A DNA stretch of 64,000 nucleotides from positions 62,001 through 126,000 of the forward strand of contig JADJIH010000029.1 in the NCBI GenBank assembly GCA_016707115.1. The letters are read 5' to 3'. The notes under the pieces were generated by a model. That model made no database searches, was not told the origin of the DNA, and saw nothing but the letters and a program-made list of their open reading frames with translations. Shown here piece after piece: positions 10,301 to 18,042 of this stretch (position 1 is its first letter; each line of letters begins with the position of its first letter). A program made the position numbers and the translations under genes. The stretch comes from Ignavibacteriales bacterium (GTDB lineage: Bacteria > Bacteroidota > Ignavibacteria > Ignavibacteriales > Ignavibacteriaceae).

Positions 10301-10934
10301 TGAATATCTTATTAAGGCTTATTTATTGTTCGATGATGAAGAATTTAAAGCAATGTACGATGAAAGTACAACCGCTGTAAATAAATTTCTTTTGGACTCA
10401 ACCATTACTGGGGTTTGGTATGCGCACGCTGACATGAACACCGGAGAAAAAACACAAAGCGTATTTGGCGCGCTCGATGCCTTTATGCCCGGAATGCTTG
10501 CTCTTGGTGATGATATTAAAACTGCAGAACAAATTCAGGTAAGCTGTTATAAAATGTGGACTCACTTTGGAGTTGAGCCGGAAGAAATGAATTACAAAAC
10601 ATTTGAAGTGACTGCACCTTATTATATTTTACGACCAGAAAATATTGAATCAGTATTTTATCTTTATCGTAAAACAAAAAACCCAAAATATTTACAAATG
10701 GGAAAAACATTTTTTGACAGCATAGAAAAATATTGTAAGCTCGATGAAGGTTATGCTTCCTTGAAAAATATTATGAGTAAAGAGAAAATGGATTCTATGG
10801 AAAGTTTTTATCTTGCAGAAACGCTTAAGTATCTTTATTTGATATTTGCACCGGAAGAAACTTTTGATTTACAAAAATGTGTATTTAATACCGAAGCACA
10901 TCCATTTAAAAAATTGAGCAATCAAAATGACTAA
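7386..10934 (+). CDS. secreted GH92-GH47 two-domain alpha-mannosidase
   Basis: 1182 residues from the ATG at 7386. An upstream in-frame start (7293) would lie inside GH125 and precede the signal peptide MKLLQLVFIVLLLITHNIFAQ. Residues ~25-740 are family GH92 (calcium-dependent exo-alpha-mannosidase): DPFIGTDYHGHTYPGA, GNEPSQHISYLYNF and GNEDCGQMSAWYVFSAMGFY. Residues ~758-1182 are a complete GH47 (class I alpha-1,2-mannosidase): LEFGMLSKLTG with E912, DSYYEYLIKAYL with D969, RPENIESVFYLYR with E1085, and FNTEAHPF with the calcium-binding Thr1169. These correspond to the acid, base and metal positions known in the family. GH47 is mainly eukaryotic, so the fusion is unusual. It should trim high-mannose N-glycans outside the cytoplasm, together with GH125. 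Confidence 0.92.
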   Translation: MKLLQLVFIVLLLITHNIFAQDYTQYVDPFIGTDYHGHTYPGATVPFGMVQLSPDNGRSGWDWSSGYHYSDSIIVGFSHTHLSGTGIGDLCDIQFMPATFLNNISDEEIIKQKFNSKFDHQNEKASVGYYTVLLKDYNITSELTAALRSGLQKHIFNKDGKEFVQLDLGYSKNWDDPTETFIKIMDDHTICGYRYSTGWAKDQRVYFFTQFSKPIAKSFLIKDSAYIKILNEVIGKTTRAIFQFDLKTNSELLIKTGISSVSIENAKLNLENDIENWDFNKLKNAATFQWNKELSKIEVKSPNKNYLKTFYTALYRSMLAPIVFSDINGEYKGADDKIHKAMDYTKYSIFSLWDTFRAEHPLFTIFQPERVNDMINSMLSHYNEYGLLPVWELLGNETGTMIGYHAIPVITDAILKDFKGFDINLAYDAMKKSAMQDHLGLNSYKSIGYVADDKEVESVSKTLEYAYDDWCIAQVAKYLGKDEDFKYFSIRAEYYRNLFDPSSNFMRAKTSDGKWKVPFNPVYSEHRNHEYTEGTAWQYSWFVPHDVEGLISLFESKEKFIEKLDSLFITSSKLEGPNPSNDISGMIGQYAHGNEPSQHISYLYNFVGEPWKTQHRVNQILKTFYNHTPEGLIGNEDCGQMSAWYVFSAMGFYPFNPADQNYLIGSPIFEEVTINLESGKKFIIRANNISEKNIYIQSARLNGREPTKGFITHNEIISGGLLELEMTDTPNKNLWTNVESFPPSMTEIKSNNEINKSEYAEKVKQEFLHSWNAYKKYAWGKDQLKPLSKTFRNWYDESLLMTPVDAFDTMVLMGLKEEANDTKELIFNKLSFDKNISVQNFEITIRLLGGLISAYQLDGDKRFLDFAEDLGNRLLPVFNSKTGMPYRYVNLQNGDIRDSINNPAEIGTLMLEFGMLSKLTGNPVYYDKAKHAITEVYNRRSKIGLVGTQINVETGEWTNNDSHISGMIDSYYEYLIKAYLLFDDEEFKAMYDESTTAVNKFLLDSTITGVWYAHADMNTGEKTQSVFGALDAFMPGMLALGDDIKTAEQIQVSCYKMWTHFGVEPEEMNYKTFEVTAPYYILRPENIESVFYLYRKTKNPKYLQMGKTFFDSIEKYCKLDEGYASLKNIMSKEKMDSMESFYLAETLKYLYLIFAPEETFDLQKCVFNTEAHPFKKLSNQND

Positions 10935-11334
10935 TGATTCCTGGAATTGGCAGCCTGGAAAGGTTAACATTCAAAATCGTTACTTTGAGTTAAAGTACGG
11001 CTTCGATCCCATCCCCGTGACACGAATTGGAATAGGGTCAAATCGGAATTTTATAGTGGAGTTTCTACTAAATGTAAATGATGATGTAGATAAATTAAAA
11101 GAAATATTTAGTGAAGCGCTATGGGAAATTGAACTTTACCTAATAAATAATAGTGAACCTGATCCGATTGAATATATGATTAACCACACAAAGAAATGTG
11201 CTAATATGTATTCAAAAATTCATTGGAGATATTATCCATTAGGTTCAAAGCGGCCAATTTTATTAGAAAAGGAAAAATTTATTCCTGAATCATTCGGCAC
11301 ATTCAAGAAATTATTTTCTAAACTAGTGGAGTAG
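10927..11334 (+). CDS. conserved hypothetical protein, overlaps mannosidase gene
   Basis: 135 residues, no signal peptide, no membrane segment, mildly acidic N-terminal half and basic C-terminus. The start ATG lies inside the last codons of the GH92-GH47 gene (8-base overlap ATGACTAA), which suggests translational coupling and membership of the mannoside operon. I do not recognise a family. The middle (IEFLL-type strand, then a long helix DVDKLKEIFSEALWEIELYL, then HTKKCANMYSKIHWRYYPLG) looks like a small alpha/beta cytoplasmic protein. Being cytoplasmic, it is unlikely to act on the glycans directly. Codon use and length support it as real coding sequence. Confidence 0.65.
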   Translation: MTNDSWNWQPGKVNIQNRYFELKYGFDPIPVTRIGIGSNRNFIVEFLLNVNDDVDKLKEIFSEALWEIELYLINNSEPDPIEYMINHTKKCANMYSKIHWRYYPLGSKRPILLEKEKFIPESFGTFKKLFSKLVE

Positions 11335-11676
11335 TTTTCTTTGAATATTTTTTATTCAATTATTCAGTTTTTAGAATAACATTTTTTACCTTTCTATGAC
11401 TACCGGGGAATTCATCTAATTTATTCAACAGAGGATTTATGATCCTATTGATTGGCATTCGAATAATAGTCAGCTCTTAATAAAATTCTGTTTATGATTT
11501 TATGTTGCTTTTAGGAGTGAAATCAAAGAAATTTATTACAACTTTGAACATATTTTTTAATCAGCAATTAATAACCTTATCACATTCTTTTGACATTTCT
11601 ATGACAACTTCCTTTATCGTTAAAGCCAAATTAACCTCGTAGTTATTCAATCTTTAACAAACAAAGGAGCACTCTA
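11335..11676. other. 342-base intergenic region
   Basis: No open frame or RNA gene seen. A sigma70-like TTGACA at 11590-11595 is followed 17 bases later by TTTATC, a poor -10. A good ribosome site (AAAGGAG, ~11664-11670) precedes the next gene. No terminator hairpin for the mannoside operon was recognised. Confidence 0.4.
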
Positions 11677-13977
11677 ATGAAAAACATAGCTAATACTTTT
11701 GCTGCCTTCATAATATTTACTTCATTTCTTTTTTCACAACCTCAGCCATTAACGATCCTTCATGTTAATGATTCACATTCAACTCTTGAAGCTATTGGGC
11801 CAAGAGATGCAAATCTTAAAGGGACTTTAGGCGGAGTTTCCAGAGTTGCAACTTTAGTGGGTATGACCAAAATGACAGAACCAAATGTTCTCTTTCTTCA
11901 CGCAGGTGATATTTCGATAGGTGATGTTTTCTTCAACAAAAACATTCAAATTCCGGAACTTCAAATTCTTGATGCAATTGGTGTGGATGCTATGACTCTT
12001 GGTAATCACGAATTTGATTTAGGACCAAGCACTTTGCTTTATGCATTTAGTCAATCTTTTCTTACTCCGGATGATGCTTTTCCAATATTAACAGCAAATG
12101 TAGATTTTTCTGATCCAACTATAGTTGCACTGGAAAATTATGTTGATGAATATACAATAAAAGAATTTGGAGATTTAAAAGTTGGAATATTCGGATTAAC
12201 GACGCCTGCAACAAATTTACTTTCAAACCCTTCGCCCGCTATTGTAAGTGAAGACATAATTACAATTGCTGCTGCAATGGTTGGCACATTGCGTACTGTT
12301 GAGAATTGCGATGTTGTGATATTCTTATCACATCTCGGTGTTGCATTAGATCAAATTATTGCAAGTAATATTCCTGGAATAAATGTAATAGTCGGCGGAC
12401 ATGATCATTATAAATATGAGGAGCCAATAACTATTACAAATGCAGGCGGAATAACATGGATTGTTCAGGCAAGATCCAATTATATGAATGTTGGAAAAAT
12501 GAATTTACTTATTGATGGAACAACCGTTCAGTTAGTTGATTATCAACTTATCCCAATTGATGAGAATATTCCGCAAGAACCAACTGTACAGGGAATCGTT
12601 GATTATTTAATTGCTGATCTTGAAACCACATATCAAATTCCCTTTTTTACACAACCGATGGGTTATGCAAGCTCTTTCTTTGAGGAAGAAGCAAAAGATC
12701 TTCTAACTATCGGCACACATGATACACCCTTAGGAAATTTGGTTGCAGATGCATTCAGATCGCTAACATCTACAGACATAGCATTGCAGGCGGGAGGATC
12801 AATTGCGCTTCCTATATGGGAAGGAACATTTACTGCCGGAGATTTATTCAGAGCAAACGGTTATGGATTTAATGAGACAAACACTCTTGGTTTTCAACTT
12901 GCGACTTTTGATTTAACTGGAATGGATATTTTAACAGGAGTAACATTCGGACTTTCTGAAATAGAAATGAATGACGAATTCTTAATACAAGTTTCAGGTA
13001 TGGAATATATTTACGATGGAACAAAACCAGCAGAAGAAAGATTAGTATCAGTAAAAATAGATGGAATACCAATCGATCCAACAGCAACTTATTCTGTTAC
13101 TGCAAATGAAATGGTTTTAGGAATACTTGCTTACATCGGAATCGTACCTGCAAATGTTAATATTCTTACTGGCGTTACAGAATTTCAGGCTTTATCAGAA
13201 TATGTAATGGGTCAAAATAACTTTATCCAGCCCAAAACATTAGGAAGAGTATTAAATGTTGGTGACCAAAACTCAAGAAGCACTATAGTAGGTGCCGGAT
13301 GGATGAATTCTAATCAAGGGAATTATATGCTAGACAAACTCCTTTGTGATAAACTGTTTTTTGAGTTTCATATGATTGACCGAGGTTTGATGTATCAGCC
13401 GACCGGAAAAGTAACCATAAGATTGCATCAAGCAAATTTAACATTCAAAAGCAATGTGTGCGAATGGCTGTTAACGCAAAACAAAACTGCAACCTTAACG
13501 GGTACCGGCAAAATAAATAATCAAGGAGACTATGGATATTTACTAATTGCAAATGATCATCCTGATAAGCTTAGAATTATTATCTGGGATAAGAATGAAG
13601 GCGATAGAATTGTCTATGATAATCTAACCTTACAAAATATTCAAGGTGCAATTGTAATGTTCAATAGAGTTGTTCTTACTAAGGAGGGAGAAGAGGATTT
13701 GTTAATAACTCCAGTCGAATTTGCGCTTGAACAGAACTATCCAAATCCATTCAATCCTGCAACCAAAATTAATTACTCGATTCCTGAGGCGGGTAATGTA
13801 GAATTGAAAGTCTATGACCTTCTTGGTAATGAAGTGGTTACTTTAGTGAATGAAGAAAAATCACCAGGCAAGTACATTGCGGAATTTAATGCAACAACAC
13901 TTGCTAGTGGTGTTTATATGTATACTTTAAGAACTAACAACTTTATCCAATCAAAGAAAATGGTTTTAATAAAATAG
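11677..13977 (+). CDS. T9SS-exported 5'-nucleotidase / UshA-type metallophosphoesterase
   Basis: 766 residues. A signal peptide (1-~20, ...FTSFLFSQ) is followed by the calcineurin-like metallophosphatase domain with its metal ligands in order: LHVNDSHST, HAGD, GNHEFD, FLSHLG and VGGHDHY (~28-250). Then comes the 5'-nucleotidase C-terminal substrate domain (~320-520, THDTPLGNLVADAF, ALQAGGSIA). A linker of ~100 residues (VTIRLHQANLTF... IIWDKNEGDRIVYDN) is of unknown role. The last ~85 residues are a T9SS sorting domain (NYPNPFNPATKINYS ... SKKMVLIK). It probably dephosphorylates extracellular nucleotides at the cell surface to recover nucleoside and phosphate. It is monocistronic, ending at a strong terminator. 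Exact substrate not determinable. Confidence 0.93.
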   Translation: MKNIANTFAAFIIFTSFLFSQPQPLTILHVNDSHSTLEAIGPRDANLKGTLGGVSRVATLVGMTKMTEPNVLFLHAGDISIGDVFFNKNIQIPELQILDAIGVDAMTLGNHEFDLGPSTLLYAFSQSFLTPDDAFPILTANVDFSDPTIVALENYVDEYTIKEFGDLKVGIFGLTTPATNLLSNPSPAIVSEDIITIAAAMVGTLRTVENCDVVIFLSHLGVALDQIIASNIPGINVIVGGHDHYKYEEPITITNAGGITWIVQARSNYMNVGKMNLLIDGTTVQLVDYQLIPIDENIPQEPTVQGIVDYLIADLETTYQIPFFTQPMGYASSFFEEEAKDLLTIGTHDTPLGNLVADAFRSLTSTDIALQAGGSIALPIWEGTFTAGDLFRANGYGFNETNTLGFQLATFDLTGMDILTGVTFGLSEIEMNDEFLIQVSGMEYIYDGTKPAEERLVSVKIDGIPIDPTATYSVTANEMVLGILAYIGIVPANVNILTGVTEFQALSEYVMGQNNFIQPKTLGRVLNVGDQNSRSTIVGAGWMNSNQGNYMLDKLLCDKLFFEFHMIDRGLMYQPTGKVTIRLHQANLTFKSNVCEWLLTQNKTATLTGTGKINNQGDYGYLLIANDHPDKLRIIIWDKNEGDRIVYDNLTLQNIQGAIVMFNRVVLTKEGEEDLLITPVEFALEQNYPNPFNPATKINYSIPEAGNVELKVYDLLGNEVVTLVNEEKSPGKYIAEFNATTLASGVYMYTLRTNNFIQSKKMVLIK

Positions 13978-13983
13978 TTATTT

Positions 13984-14034
13984 AATTAAGTTGGACATCT
14001 GAATGTTTAATTTTTGGATGTCCAACTTAATTTT
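13984..14034 (+). terminator. long perfect hairpin terminator overlapping the next leader
   Basis: Perfect 16-bp inverted repeat (13984-13999 with 14017-14032; core TTAAGTTGGACATC / GATGTCCAACTTAA), 17-base loop, then a T run. It starts 7 bases after the nucleotidase stop. The end of the right arm (TTTTGTGAGG) directly precedes the ATG of the next gene, so the hairpin could also limit read-through translation of that gene. Confidence 0.85.
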
Positions 14035-14046
14035 GTGAGGTATGAA

Positions 14047-15030
14047 ATGACAAAACTTACAATATTTTATGGCTTTAATATTTTATTTTTCTTCACCTTT
14101 TTCGGATGTGTTCCTTCAACAACTGTTACAAGAATCTACCTGCAGGAAGTAGAAGTGCATGGGCCAATGAATAGTTCTCCGGTTCATATAACAGATAGCT
14201 CTGAATCTGGTATTACCATTTCCCCAAGGATAGCATTTAACACAAAAAATACCCTAACCGGTAAAATAGATGATCATACATTAGTAAATGATCAAGGATT
14301 TTTTCAAGTGGATACTATCTATAATGGTGATGGAACTTTTTCATTTCAGGAATCTCCGGGAGCGAATAAATACCAGTATGAAGAAAACAATTTAACATGG
14401 TATGCTCCTGATATAACAGCATCTTTGGATTTTGATTTGAAAATTTCAAAATCATTTGCATTTTTTGTTGGTGGTAATTATTCAGTAGTCAAACAAAAAC
14501 CTATCTGGGGAGCACTGTTTGGAATCGGTTTAATGGGCACTGGTGAAAATGCCGCCTTCAGGTTTGATGTTGGGCTTAATATTCAGGAAATCCCATACAA
14601 CGCATATACAATTGTCTCGGTTACAACAACTAATTCTTCCGGTTCAATAAATTACGTTACTGATTACTATGACATCTCAAAGAAAACTCAATTTAATCCT
14701 TTTGCTGCTATAACTGTTAACTCATTTAACAAAGATTGGCTTTTTAATATATTTTTTAATGCCGGGTATAGATCTCAATCTCTTGTAAACTTCACACCCG
14801 AAGATCAGGTTTATCACAATCCTTATTATTATGGTGATGTTTATGTTACGGAAGATTTAAGAGGCGAAGCTACAGCGGGAATAATCGATTTAACACCTGG
14901 AATATATTTTAACTTTGGTGACTCTGGAAGAATAATTCTAGGCGCAAAATTTAACTGGATTGTTCAAATTGAAGATTTAGATAATTCATTCGAGGTTTTG
15001 CCGATGCTGCAATTTGATTTCAGTTTCTAA
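14047..15030 (+). CDS. envelope lipoprotein, probable outer-membrane beta-barrel
   Basis: 327 residues from the ATG at 14047, chosen because GTGAGG lies 7-12 bases upstream and the resulting N-terminus is a good signal; the frame itself opens earlier, inside the terminator hairpin. MTKLTIFYGFNILFFFTFFGC is a lipoprotein signal with the lipobox cysteine at ~21. The mature part is rich in alternating hydrophobic strands with aromatic ends (FAFFVGGNYSVVK, AAFRFDVGLNI, WLFNIFFNAGYRS, FNWIVQIED) and ends in FDFSF, a C-terminal aromatic typical of outer-membrane barrels. No family recognised. It may be transcribed from its own promoter or by read-through of the hairpin upstream. Confidence 0.75.
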   Translation: MTKLTIFYGFNILFFFTFFGCVPSTTVTRIYLQEVEVHGPMNSSPVHITDSSESGITISPRIAFNTKNTLTGKIDDHTLVNDQGFFQVDTIYNGDGTFSFQESPGANKYQYEENNLTWYAPDITASLDFDLKISKSFAFFVGGNYSVVKQKPIWGALFGIGLMGTGENAAFRFDVGLNIQEIPYNAYTIVSVTTTNSSGSINYVTDYYDISKKTQFNPFAAITVNSFNKDWLFNIFFNAGYRSQSLVNFTPEDQVYHNPYYYGDVYVTEDLRGEATAGIIDLTPGIYFNFGDSGRIILGAKFNWIVQIEDLDNSFEVLPMLQFDFSF

Positions 15031-15041
15031 ATAAACAAAAG

Positions 15042-15623
15042 TTAAAGTTCGTTTTCTGAAGTGTAATCTTTCACTTTAAATTCATTGTAAAATCTATTAG
15101 TTAAGAGCATAAAACCTATGCCCGCAATAGCACCTAGAATAATCATTGAATTTCCAATGGATAATTGCTTATACAAGAATTCAAGATTAAAGTAATAACT
15201 AAATCTAAAGTAAACCAATTTTCCTGTATGTGAAATCAGATTTCCGAGTCCTGCACCGAAAAAAGCAAACAATAAAATCTTTGAAGTCTTATATACAATA
15301 CTAAACTGTGGATAACTTTTTGCAACTTCTTTTATCAAACCGTAAACAGAAAATATTCCAACCACCATCCAGAAGAATTCACTGTTGCCGATAAAATCAG
15401 GAATAAGGAATATGGTTATAAGTAAAATTACCAACCTAAATATTATCGTAACATACAGTTGTGGATAATCCAGAAAACTAAGTTTACCAACAAGAGAATC
15501 ATTAATACTTTTTGTGATGCTGTTCTTGTTTACAATTTCAGCTTTGGCATATCCGCAACTCGGGCAATCTTTTAACTCATGCTTGGATTTCTCACCACAA
15601 TTTGGACAGATGTTTGTATACAT
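15042..15623 (-). CDS. zinc-ribbon membrane protein
   Basis: 193 residues. It begins MYTNICPNCGEKSKHELKDCPSCGYAK, a CxxC...CxxC zinc ribbon at residues ~6-24, followed by about four hydrophobic segments (~60-80, 87-100, 115-135, 158-175). Small zinc-ribbon plus membrane proteins are widespread and mostly uncharacterised. It is the last gene of a minus-strand operon: its start lies 6 bases after the stop of the acyl-CoA synthetase. It ends 11 bases from the convergent lipoprotein gene. Function unknown; a link to lipid or membrane processes is inferred only from the neighbour. Confidence 0.75.
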   Translation of the reverse strand: MYTNICPNCGEKSKHELKDCPSCGYAKAEIVNKNSITKSINDSLVGKLSFLDYPQLYVTIIFRLVILLITIFLIPDFIGNSEFFWMVVGIFSVYGLIKEVAKSYPQFSIVYKTSKILLFAFFGAGLGNLISHTGKLVYFRFSYYFNLEFLYKQLSIGNSMIILGAIAGIGFMLLTNRFYNEFKVKDYTSENEL

Positions 15624-15629
15624 TATTCT

Positions 15630-17339
15630 TTAGTGAACATTCTTAACCAAATACCTTTTAATCTTCTGCGTTGTCGTTTTTTCAAACTCACTATCTCTTA
15701 CATAAAATTTTCGTATTTGCTTAAAGGCAGGCAGTTCTTTATTTGTTTCTTTAACTGCTTCAGAAATTATATCATTTACCAACTCTGGAGTTATTTTAAC
15801 TTTATTTTTTTCCGAGTACTCGATAAAAGCTTCTGCATCTGTTACAATTTGTACAGCAATTATTTCAGTGTGCTTTTCATCCTGTTCTCCATAAACCATG
15901 CTTTCTTGCACAAATGGGTTTCTATTTAAAATATCTTCAATCTCTTCAGGAAAAACGTTTTCCCCGCTCTTAGAAATGATAACATTCTTCTGCCTTCCAT
16001 TTATATGCAAGAATCCATCATCATCAAAGAAACCGATATCTCCTGTTTTAAACCAGCCATCATCAAAAGCTTCATCAGTTAATTTTTGATTTTTATAATA
16101 ACCAAGCATTACGCTGCTGCCCTTAATATAGATTTCTCCAATCCCCGCTTCATTAGGATTATTGATTTTAATATCGAGACCAGGTAATGGCAGCCCCGCA
16201 GCATTATCTTTAAAACTATACAAACGATTTAACGCAACAATTGGTGAGGTTTCTGTAAGTCCATATCCTTGAACAAAATTAAATCCGAGTTCACGTAAAC
16301 CTTTTGCAACTTTTGGATCCGGTGCAGCACCTCCCGCAATAAATAACCTTATATGTCCGCCAAATTTATGATGCAGTTCTTTAAAGATTAATTTCTTAGA
16401 ACTCTTCCAGCCAAATGATTCAAAAATATTTGTAAGAGAAATTAGCGGCGGAACAATAACTGATTTTAATTTGTCTTCCTGAATTCCTTTATAGATCTTC
16501 TTAAACATTTTATCATACAAGAGCGGAACACCAAGCAGAATAGTTGCTTTTACTTTTTGTAAATCATCAACAACTGTTTTTAATGATCTTGCGTAGTGAG
16601 CTGAAGCTCCGGCATACAAAGGACAAAGCAACCCGCAAGTACACTCATATTTGTGATGTATAGGAAGAACGGAAAGAAATCGGTCTTCGGGTATAATCTG
16701 TATCATACTGGTCATGGCCATAAGATTTGAAGCAATATTCTTTTGTGTAAGCATTACGCCTTTTGCTCTGCCCAGAGAACCGGATGTAAAAATGATTTCT
16801 GCCATAATATCAGGATTTATAAAAGGCAATCTTTCAATTGATGCTGATTGTTTTTCAATCATTTTTGTCATCGAAAGGATTCCGTCTTTATGTTCTTTCG
16901 AATCCATATTGATATAGTATTTTAGATTTAACAGAGAATCCCTTTTTTCTTTCATCAAGGGTTCAAATCCATCCGAAAAAACGATTGCCTTAGCTTCTGA
17001 TTCATGTATGATATTAAGTATTTCATTATGGTTTAGATTCTTATCAATAGGAATAATAATCATGTTAAAACACATTGATGTAAAATATGTCATTGACCAT
17101 TGTATACGGTTTTCACTTATAACGGCAATGTGATCTCTTTCTTTTATTCCAATTTCAAACAGTGATTTACCAAATCTTATTACATAATCATGCAGTTGTT
17201 TGTATGATACTCTTGATATCGGGTTGTCTGCTAAATCTTCAAGTGCCAGTTTATCACCATAAACTTTTGCTGATCTTAAAAGCATATCTTGTATTGAAGT
17301 TATGCTCGGAACAACATATCGTGGATATTCTTTGACCAT
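15630..17339 (-). CDS. AMP-forming long-chain acyl-CoA synthetase
   Basis: 569 residues of the ANL adenylating family. Motifs in order: P-loop-like IIFTSGSLGRAKGVML (~186-201), GGAAPDP, YGLTETSPIV (~350-360), the hinge region TGDIGFFDDDGFLHINGRQKNVI (~425-450) and the C-terminal catalytic lysine segment TTQKIKRYL near the end. It activates fatty acids (or another acyl acid) with ATP and CoA for lipid synthesis or breakdown. The P-loop reads SGSLGRAKG rather than the more usual SGTTGxPKG but keeps the essential residues. It sits between the DUF3365 lipoprotein (15-base gap) and the zinc-ribbon protein (6-base gap) in one operon. Chain-length preference cannot be read. Confidence 0.9.
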   Translation of the reverse strand: MVKEYPRYVVPSITSIQDMLLRSAKVYGDKLALEDLADNPISRVSYKQLHDYVIRFGKSLFEIGIKERDHIAVISENRIQWSMTYFTSMCFNMIIIPIDKNLNHNEILNIIHESEAKAIVFSDGFEPLMKEKRDSLLNLKYYINMDSKEHKDGILSMTKMIEKQSASIERLPFINPDIMAEIIFTSGSLGRAKGVMLTQKNIASNLMAMTSMIQIIPEDRFLSVLPIHHKYECTCGLLCPLYAGASAHYARSLKTVVDDLQKVKATILLGVPLLYDKMFKKIYKGIQEDKLKSVIVPPLISLTNIFESFGWKSSKKLIFKELHHKFGGHIRLFIAGGAAPDPKVAKGLRELGFNFVQGYGLTETSPIVALNRLYSFKDNAAGLPLPGLDIKINNPNEAGIGEIYIKGSSVMLGYYKNQKLTDEAFDDGWFKTGDIGFFDDDGFLHINGRQKNVIISKSGENVFPEEIEDILNRNPFVQESMVYGEQDEKHTEIIAVQIVTDAEAFIEYSEKNKVKITPELVNDIISEAVKETNKELPAFKQIRKFYVRDSEFEKTTTQKIKRYLVKNVH

Positions 17340-17354
17340 TTTATTTTTCCTTAT

Positions 17355-17942
17355 CTATAGAGTTTTCTGAATTGAAACAGCACCACGAAGATCATCCATC
17401 TGATAACCAGTAGCCTTATCATCAGGATATTTATTATTTAAAATTGACTTCACGTCAGGTCCAATATTTTCAACAGCTCCATGGCATCCCAGACAGGGTG
17501 CTTGAACAATTATTGGCTTTAAATACCTTACATTTTTAATTCCATCTATATCAACAACATCATAATACTCAGTTGTTTCGCTAAGTTTTCCGGATGACTT
17601 TAATTCTTCAAAATATTTAAGAGCTTTGGCTTCAACCTCATCTGGTTTGTTATTAGTGTTTCTATACTTAAAGGATACACGTTTGATATAAATTCCCTTA
17701 TTAACACCATAATTATTTGTTAGAATTTGAGCGGTATCAGAACAAACAGAAACAGCACTAACAATTCCATTAGTTTGCATCTCTTTAACCAAAACAGTTT
17801 TTAGGGATTCCATAAACTGCTTAGCATCTGTTCTTAATCCATTTTTAATTTGTTCGGTTAGTTCCGGCGTAGGTTTTTCCCCGCATCCTGCAACAAGAAA
17901 AAGAAATATTGATAATGCTGATAAAGAAATGATTTTTTTCAT
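17355..17942 (-). CDS. DUF3365 (Tll0287-like) haem-binding lipoprotein
   Basis: 195 residues. Lipoprotein signal MKKIISLSALSIFLFLVAGC. The body matches the DUF3365/Tll0287-like family: SVCSDTAQ at ~66 and the c-type haem site CLGCH at ~150, followed by DLRGAVSIQK at the end. Such proteins are predicted periplasmic haem or redox sensors and are often fused to kinases; here the domain stands alone, so it may be an electron carrier or a stand-alone sensor. It is the first gene of the operon with the acyl-CoA synthetase and the zinc-ribbon protein. The ribosome site GGAGAG is just upstream. A 16-base palindrome lies in the divergent region before it. Confidence 0.85.
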   Translation of the reverse strand: MKKIISLSALSIFLFLVAGCGEKPTPELTEQIKNGLRTDAKQFMESLKTVLVKEMQTNGIVSAVSVCSDTAQILTNNYGVNKGIYIKRVSFKYRNTNNKPDEVEAKALKYFEELKSSGKLSETTEYYDVVDIDGIKNVRYLKPIIVQAPCLGCHGAVENIGPDVKSILNNKYPDDKATGYQMDDLRGAVSIQKTL

Positions 17943-17995
17943 AATTCTCTCCTATAATTAAAATTATCAATTCCTGATATTAATTTAGCAATAAA

Positions 17996-18011
17996 TATCT
18001 AACGTTAGATA
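17996..18011. promoter_or_regulatory. 16-bp perfect palindrome in divergent promoter region
   Basis: TATCTAACGTTAGATA is fully self-complementary and lies between the divergent DUF3365 and transporter genes. It ends 9 bases before TAAGTTTG (18021-18028), a match to the Bacteroidota -7 consensus TAnnTTTG for the rightward gene. This is where a dimeric repressor or activator would bind. The regulator is not known. Confidence 0.45.
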
Positions 18012-18042
18012 AATAATATTTAAGTTTGAGCATATAATCTGA

